NCBI GenBank assembly: GCA_013115145.1
Contig: JAAPAO010000252.1
Coordinates: forward strand, 1 to 46,588
DNA length: 46,588 nt
Source: Perkinsus chesapeaki
Lineage: Eukaryota > Perkinsozoa > Perkinsida > Perkinsidae
Reading direction: 5' to 3'
Shown here: positions 42,935 to 46,588 of the stretch, in pieces
Numbering within the stretch: position 1 is the first letter of the stretch
How the letters are laid out: every line of letters starts with the position of its first letter
Translations under genes and position numbers: made by a program
Notes under the pieces: generated by a model
Told to the model about the DNA's origin: nothing
Databases searched by the model: none
What the model saw: only the letters and a program-made list of their open reading frames with translations

Positions 42935-44206
42935 TTATACGCAGAGTCGGTAGGTGACGTATCTTCCAGCCGTTTCAGAGGGTCGAATGATCTTCATAAC
43001 TTGTCCCTTTTTCAGACCGTAGTACCTGCCATCGCCCTCACGGCTGGCCATGGTGCCCCAGTTCTACCTTGCGACTGGATCGGAGCTCTGTATCCTAGGC
43101 AGCTGGTTCTCCTTCACCTTGTATCTCTCCAGTAGCAAACGCTTCTCCTAAAGGCACTCGAAGTTCCTCCTACAGACGAGCGTGGGTCCAACCTCCGGCA
43201 ACAAGGGCTTGTGTTCCGGAACGAGCTCGTGATGAGTTATGTTCACGACCAACTCCGACTCGTTGAACACCTCGATCTCCATCTGGGGACTAGCCTCTTG
43301 AATCTGCGGAAAACAATGGCCGGATTTGCAGGCCCTCAGACGTACCGCAGTCTTGGCGAATGCAGTCAAGGGCTGCTGGACGACAAGAATGGCACGAGAG
43401 AGCCTCTGCTCCTCCATTTTCAGGGCCAAACTGAGGGAGGAGAAATGATATGATAGGTAGGGGGGCAGTACGTTCTGATGGGCTTCACGCCGACACGTTT
43501 GTTCTCATCGGGGAAGAATACGATGAGCTGGTCGCTCGGGTCGTCTTGCTTTGAGACCTGTTGAGTGGATGGGGCAGAGGGCGGAAAGGAGGGTATAGTA
43601 CCAGAATAATAAGATCGTGGCGACCACCTTTTCTTTCTTGAATCTCATTCCACTGTTGGGCAAAGGACTCCTTGGTCTCATTCAAGTACCTGTTAGGAGA
43701 GTGGGATGGTACAATATAAGTTGGTTAGGGAAAGGAGCGGTATTAAACGAGACGACTTAACCGTAGCTTCTAGCTAGCTCCGGAGCTTGGAGCTAGCAGT
43801 CAGCTACGGTGCATCCCGGTGACTCTTCAGGCACAGATTCTCCCCATCAAGATGGAAATAGGTTCCTCTATGGTTAAGAAAATTTTAGTGGCGCGTAGAT
43901 GGAATGGCAAATACGGATCTATTATGATTATTATTTCTGACGGCTATGTTATGATATATTCGTCACAAAGCCCTCAGAGCGGGAAGAAGAACCAGGAAAA
44001 CACCTCCTACTGGGTTCAACATTCAACGTTCCTCTAACCCTTCCCCGACCCGATATCAGATCCGTTCCAATTTTTTCCCGCTTTTTTCCGGTGCTCCTGT
44101 ATTACTTCTGTGCCACTACATATCCTCTATCCTGTAGGAGCTCGAAGATGGTCTTACGCACCCGCCACAGACGGATTGTCGCGTCGTCGATGGGCCCAGA
44201 CGACAT
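42935..44206 (-). CDS. RPB5: RNA polymerase subunit RPB5 (ABC27), complete, multi-exon
   Basis: Subunit shared by RNA polymerases I, II and III. All parts are found in order: start at 44206, [20 protein letters not shown] then FELLQDRGY. Then come [22 protein letters not shown] joined to [20 protein letters not shown], and [18 protein letters not shown]. The assembly-domain block is [18 protein letters not shown], then [18 protein letters not shown] and SDPVAR, joined across an intron of about 42 nt to [20 protein letters not shown], and RYVTYRLCV with stop at 42935. At least six introns, mostly 40-50 nt, are implied; the first is several hundred nt and holds a strong hairpin. Length (about 210 residues) fits the family. 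Confidence 0.95.
43760..43810. repeat. 51-bp imperfect hairpin in the first intron of RPB5
   Basis: Outer arms ACCGTAGCT/AGCTACGGT (9 bp) and inner arms GCTAGCTCC/GGAGCTAGC (9 bp), separated by a small internal loop and closed by a 7-nt apex. Confidence 0.8.
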
Positions 44207-44298
44207 TTCGAGGAGAATTGAGATCGATTGCTTGGGCGCACGCTAAATGAAAACAGAGGGATCCACTCGACTTTGCGTGTCAGCTTTTTGCTAGCAAT

Positions 44299-45350
44299 AT
44301 GGAATCTGATAAGAAGCATCAGTACTTATCAATAATGTCAACTCCGTTCCCGTTTAGTACTACACCATCCCCATCTGGAACAACCAGCAGTAGAGACACT
44401 CTTCTTATAGTCACCAGCGTTGCCATGGCTGTTGCGACGCTCGCTCTCGTCTTTGTGGTACCACTAGAATGTTAGGGCCTTGGCGGAAGTTACGGTATCA
44501 GGTGAGGCTAATGGACAGATGCTCCCCGTCGCGGACTACAATGACGGCCTCGGAATCCTCGCATAGACGAGAGACTCCCGAAGAACGAGCGGAGCGATTA
44601 CAAGAACTGATCAACGAGCAGGGAACTCGGTTAACCTATAACGTATGGGGCGCGAAGCAGAGGCGAAGGCTCAGTTCTATAGTAGCCTAGGGGGGCTCCA
44701 ACCCGACCTAGAAAATATCTTTCAGGCAATGCCTAAAGGGGAAGCGATAGATGAGGATCCTGCTTCGCCTGGCGCAATAGGGACGAAAAAGTCCAGCGAG
44801 CTTGCTGGAGTTGGAGCAATGAACAGTTCAGAAGAACTACAGTCGATGGAGGAGGGAACGCCGAGCGAGAGCGGGGTGGACGAGTAGGGGTTGTTGGTGT
44901 TGATGTCATTAGCGACATCTCCGTCAGCTCGGATTGGACGTGCGACTGCGCTATATGCCTGGGGGAATTCGAAGGGGAAGAGATGGTATGCGAACTTAAA
45001 TGCGGACATATATTCCACGAGGAATGCTTGCATGGGTAAGGAGTTCGCTGTGGTACTGTTAGGTACCATTAACTTGTGGGTTTAAACTCCTTTATGAGTC
45101 TTAAGTCTTATTCAATACTAAAGCCTGCTTATATAGCACGTTCTGGTACTTGGCGACTTTCAGGTGGTTCGTGACATCGCGTAAGCCTCAATGTCCAGTA
45201 TGCAGGATGCAGGTAGGATATGCCTCTGTCAGTGTTGAAAAAGGACCGTTTCCTTGTAGGTTAAATCAGAGCGCAAGGACGGGGAAGAAGCCGCGGATCG
45301 AGCGTCGAGCGTGCCCGAGCAACAAGTGTCGGAGCGTGCTGAGAGCGTGA
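44299..45350 (+). CDS. RING-H2 membrane E3 ubiquitin ligase, multi-exon
   Basis: The N-terminus has a Ser/Thr/Pro-rich stretch and one membrane helix (TLLIVTSVAMAVATLALVFV). A 44-nt intron (44458-44501) leads to VRLMDRCSPSRTT and a charged stretch ERAERLQELINEQG. Further exons give an acidic spacer, then a RING-H2 finger: CAICLGEFEGEEMVC ... CGHIFHEECLHG, joined across an intron (about 45037-45161) to WFVTSRKPQCPVCRMQ. The ligands fit C-x2-C ... C-x-H-x2-H-x2-C ... C-x2-C. The basic tail ends at 45350. The joint between the acidic spacer and the RING exon (near 44.88 kb) is uncertain. The start lies 92 bp from the RPB5 start in a head-to-head pair, so the two probably share a promoter region. 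Confidence 0.85.
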
Positions 45351-46154
45351 CCCATCGAATTCACCACTCAATAATTGCGATTTAACCAGTACTTTTTGTA
45401 GCCTTTGTTCTCATCGTAAACGAGAGGCCAAATGCCTCTAGCTGTAACATGGTACTAGTCTGCCAGAATTGATACTAGCCTTTCTGATAGGGCGGCTGTA
45501 GTGGCGGCAGGATTCATAGTAGGCTGTTTACAAGTCCTCGTATTTATTCTAGTCTCCTCGCCTAAAAGGATAATCTACGTTTCATTTTCATCTGCCTTCT
45601 GCTTTGGTTGGTGGTGGATAAATATGGAGGTACCGGGGATCGAACCTGCAGCCTTATGATTGCTGGCTGAAGATCCTACCACTGAGCTAAAGATACGCCT
45701 TGAATCGGCTATGTAGCATCTTAATCGGTCACCTTTGAATACTTTCACCCTTCAACCAAGAAGTGTTCAGCGATCGCTATCTGCATCGCCAGTGCCTCAT
45801 TACGTAACACTTCCCCCTGCTCCGTGGCTCCTTGGAACCTCCTTATCGAGCCGCTAGCCATCGCTAGCGTGGCACGACTGTCTCCCACCGCCCTGAATCA
45901 GCAACTTATCATCTTCCCTCAATTAAAATAGGGCACTATTAACCTAAGGGCATCCCTGTCGTCACACTATAATGCTACGACCCGACGGCAGGTATCTTCG
46001 GCGGAGCTTTATCGGTCAATCGTGAAGTAGTTGTCAGATTCGTACTAGCGCAACTTTGTGTGATTTTTAGGCTTCCGATTAGCACTTGTTGTTGATTCAG
46101 CCTTTTCTGGCAATTTACTTTATTTGTATATTACTCGCCTCCTAGATTCATCCA
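45351..46154. other. Intergenic region with a tRNA-like relic
   Basis: No protein gene is seen; the only structure noticed is the tRNA-like sequence at 45625-45699. Confidence 0.4.
45625..45699 (-). tRNA. tRNA-like sequence, probable relic or tRNA-derived element
   Basis: Perfect internal promoter words, A box TAGCTCAGTGG and B box GGTTCGATCCC, are correctly ordered. The stems do not close: the 3' end (TACCTCC) would need GGAGGTA, but the 5' end reads GGCGTATC. CAGCC/GGCTG can pair but encloses an 11-nt loop (AGCAATCATAA) instead of 7, so the anticodon (perhaps CAU) cannot be assigned. It is best read as a decayed tRNA or the head of a tRNA-derived repeat. Confidence 0.4.
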
Positions 46155-46588
46155 ATGGGAAGTGGCGAGGAAGCAGCTCTTATTAGCATATGTGCAATCC
46201 TCGGCGTTGTTACACTAGTATTTGCAGCTTGGGTAAGCAGCAGCAGCAGCCAACACTCGCCGCCACAGTCGCAGTAGCAAGGAAGGATATGTCGTCTCAG
46301 GTCGGTTATGTGAACAAGCGTGTCCATAGAGAATGGGATGAGTATGCAGCTAACGAGTCAAACAGGGCAGCCACCAAGCGTCGAGCTTGCCAGGCTTTGA
46401 ACTCTGTTCGACGGAAATGCAAGTGCGGGGAGTATCGCACCTTCGATTCTCGACAACGGAAGCTTTCGGAGGTACGTCGGGCAGCGTTGGGCTTCCCCGT
46501 TTTGGCATATGGTGGGGCTCAGGCCACTACATGCAGCGATGCCGGTGGAGACGATTTGGAGAGGACCATGTCAGAGCCGGCCAACGAG
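46155..46588 (+). CDS. Membrane-anchored protein of unknown function, partial at window end
   Basis: The first exon encodes MGSGEEAALISICAILGVV plus TLVFAAW, a short N-terminus and one membrane helix. Removing a 53-nt GT-AG intron joins it in phase to DMSSQVGYVNKRVHREWDEY and then a basic stretch (NRAATKRRACQALNSVRRKC) and KCGEYRTFDSRQRKLSE. The frame is open to the last base, so the 3' end lies outside. The family is not recognised. The single helix followed by a basic cytosolic-type region suggests a type III or tail-proximal membrane protein. Confidence 0.55.

Noticed and set aside
1-46588. CRISPR array, operons, ribosome binding sites
   Set aside because: The window is eukaryotic. The only regular array (27 bp) has no spacers.

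Overview
This is a piece of a eukaryotic nuclear genome. Recognisable proteins appear only after many short GT-AG introns are removed, mostly 34-53 nt, and tRNA and nuclear housekeeping genes are present. Very compact genes, tiny introns, a TIR-like membrane protein and a coiled-coil protein with repeated [E/D]C[T/S]FxP motifs suggest a protist, most likely an alveolate of Perkinsus type. The species assignment is inference; gene calls rest on motifs read by eye.

Layout. 1-2.4 kb: two decayed integrase fragments of LTR retroelements. 2.9-4.5 kb and 12.7-14.2 kb, minus strand: two paralogous TIR-like membrane proteins, the second frameshifted. Between them on plus: a legumain-type cysteine protease (6.6-9.0 kb) followed about 40 bp later by organellar phenylalanyl-tRNA synthetase (9.0-11.0 kb), then two minus-strand tRNA-type genes, one a Gln-like tRNA with a UUA (ochre-reading) anticodon, and a field of degenerate palindromic repeats. 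15.2-17.9 kb, minus: coiled-coil protein. 18.7-19.9 kb, minus: three-finger CCCH protein, divergent from a DDX27/Drs1 helicase (20.9-25.0 kb, plus) across an intergenic region holding a 27-bp minisatellite. Then on plus come a Vti1-like SNARE, an unrecognised membrane protein, a zinc-type alcohol dehydrogenase and a SWIM zinc-finger protein whose finger is created by splicing. 32.5-37.4 kb: a segment of about 1.75 kb duplicated in direct orientation, each copy with a GNAT acetyltransferase and a small secreted protein, with opposite members broken in the two copies. 39.5-39.8 kb: secreted protein with two identical-spacing six-cysteine modules. 40.5-44.2 kb, minus: RPC4-like (Pol III) and RPB5 (Pol I/II/III) subunits. 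44.3-45.35 kb, plus: RING-H2 membrane protein, head-to-head with RPB5. 46.2 kb to the edge: start of a membrane-anchored protein.

There is no operon logic. Two coherent local themes are translation/transcription machinery (PheRS, tRNAs, ribosome-biogenesis helicase, RPB5, RPC4) and a lineage-specific membrane or secreted set (TIR-like pair, legumain, duplicated secreted proteins, six-Cys protein). Most exon boundaries are inferred from GT-AG sites and protein continuity, not transcripts.
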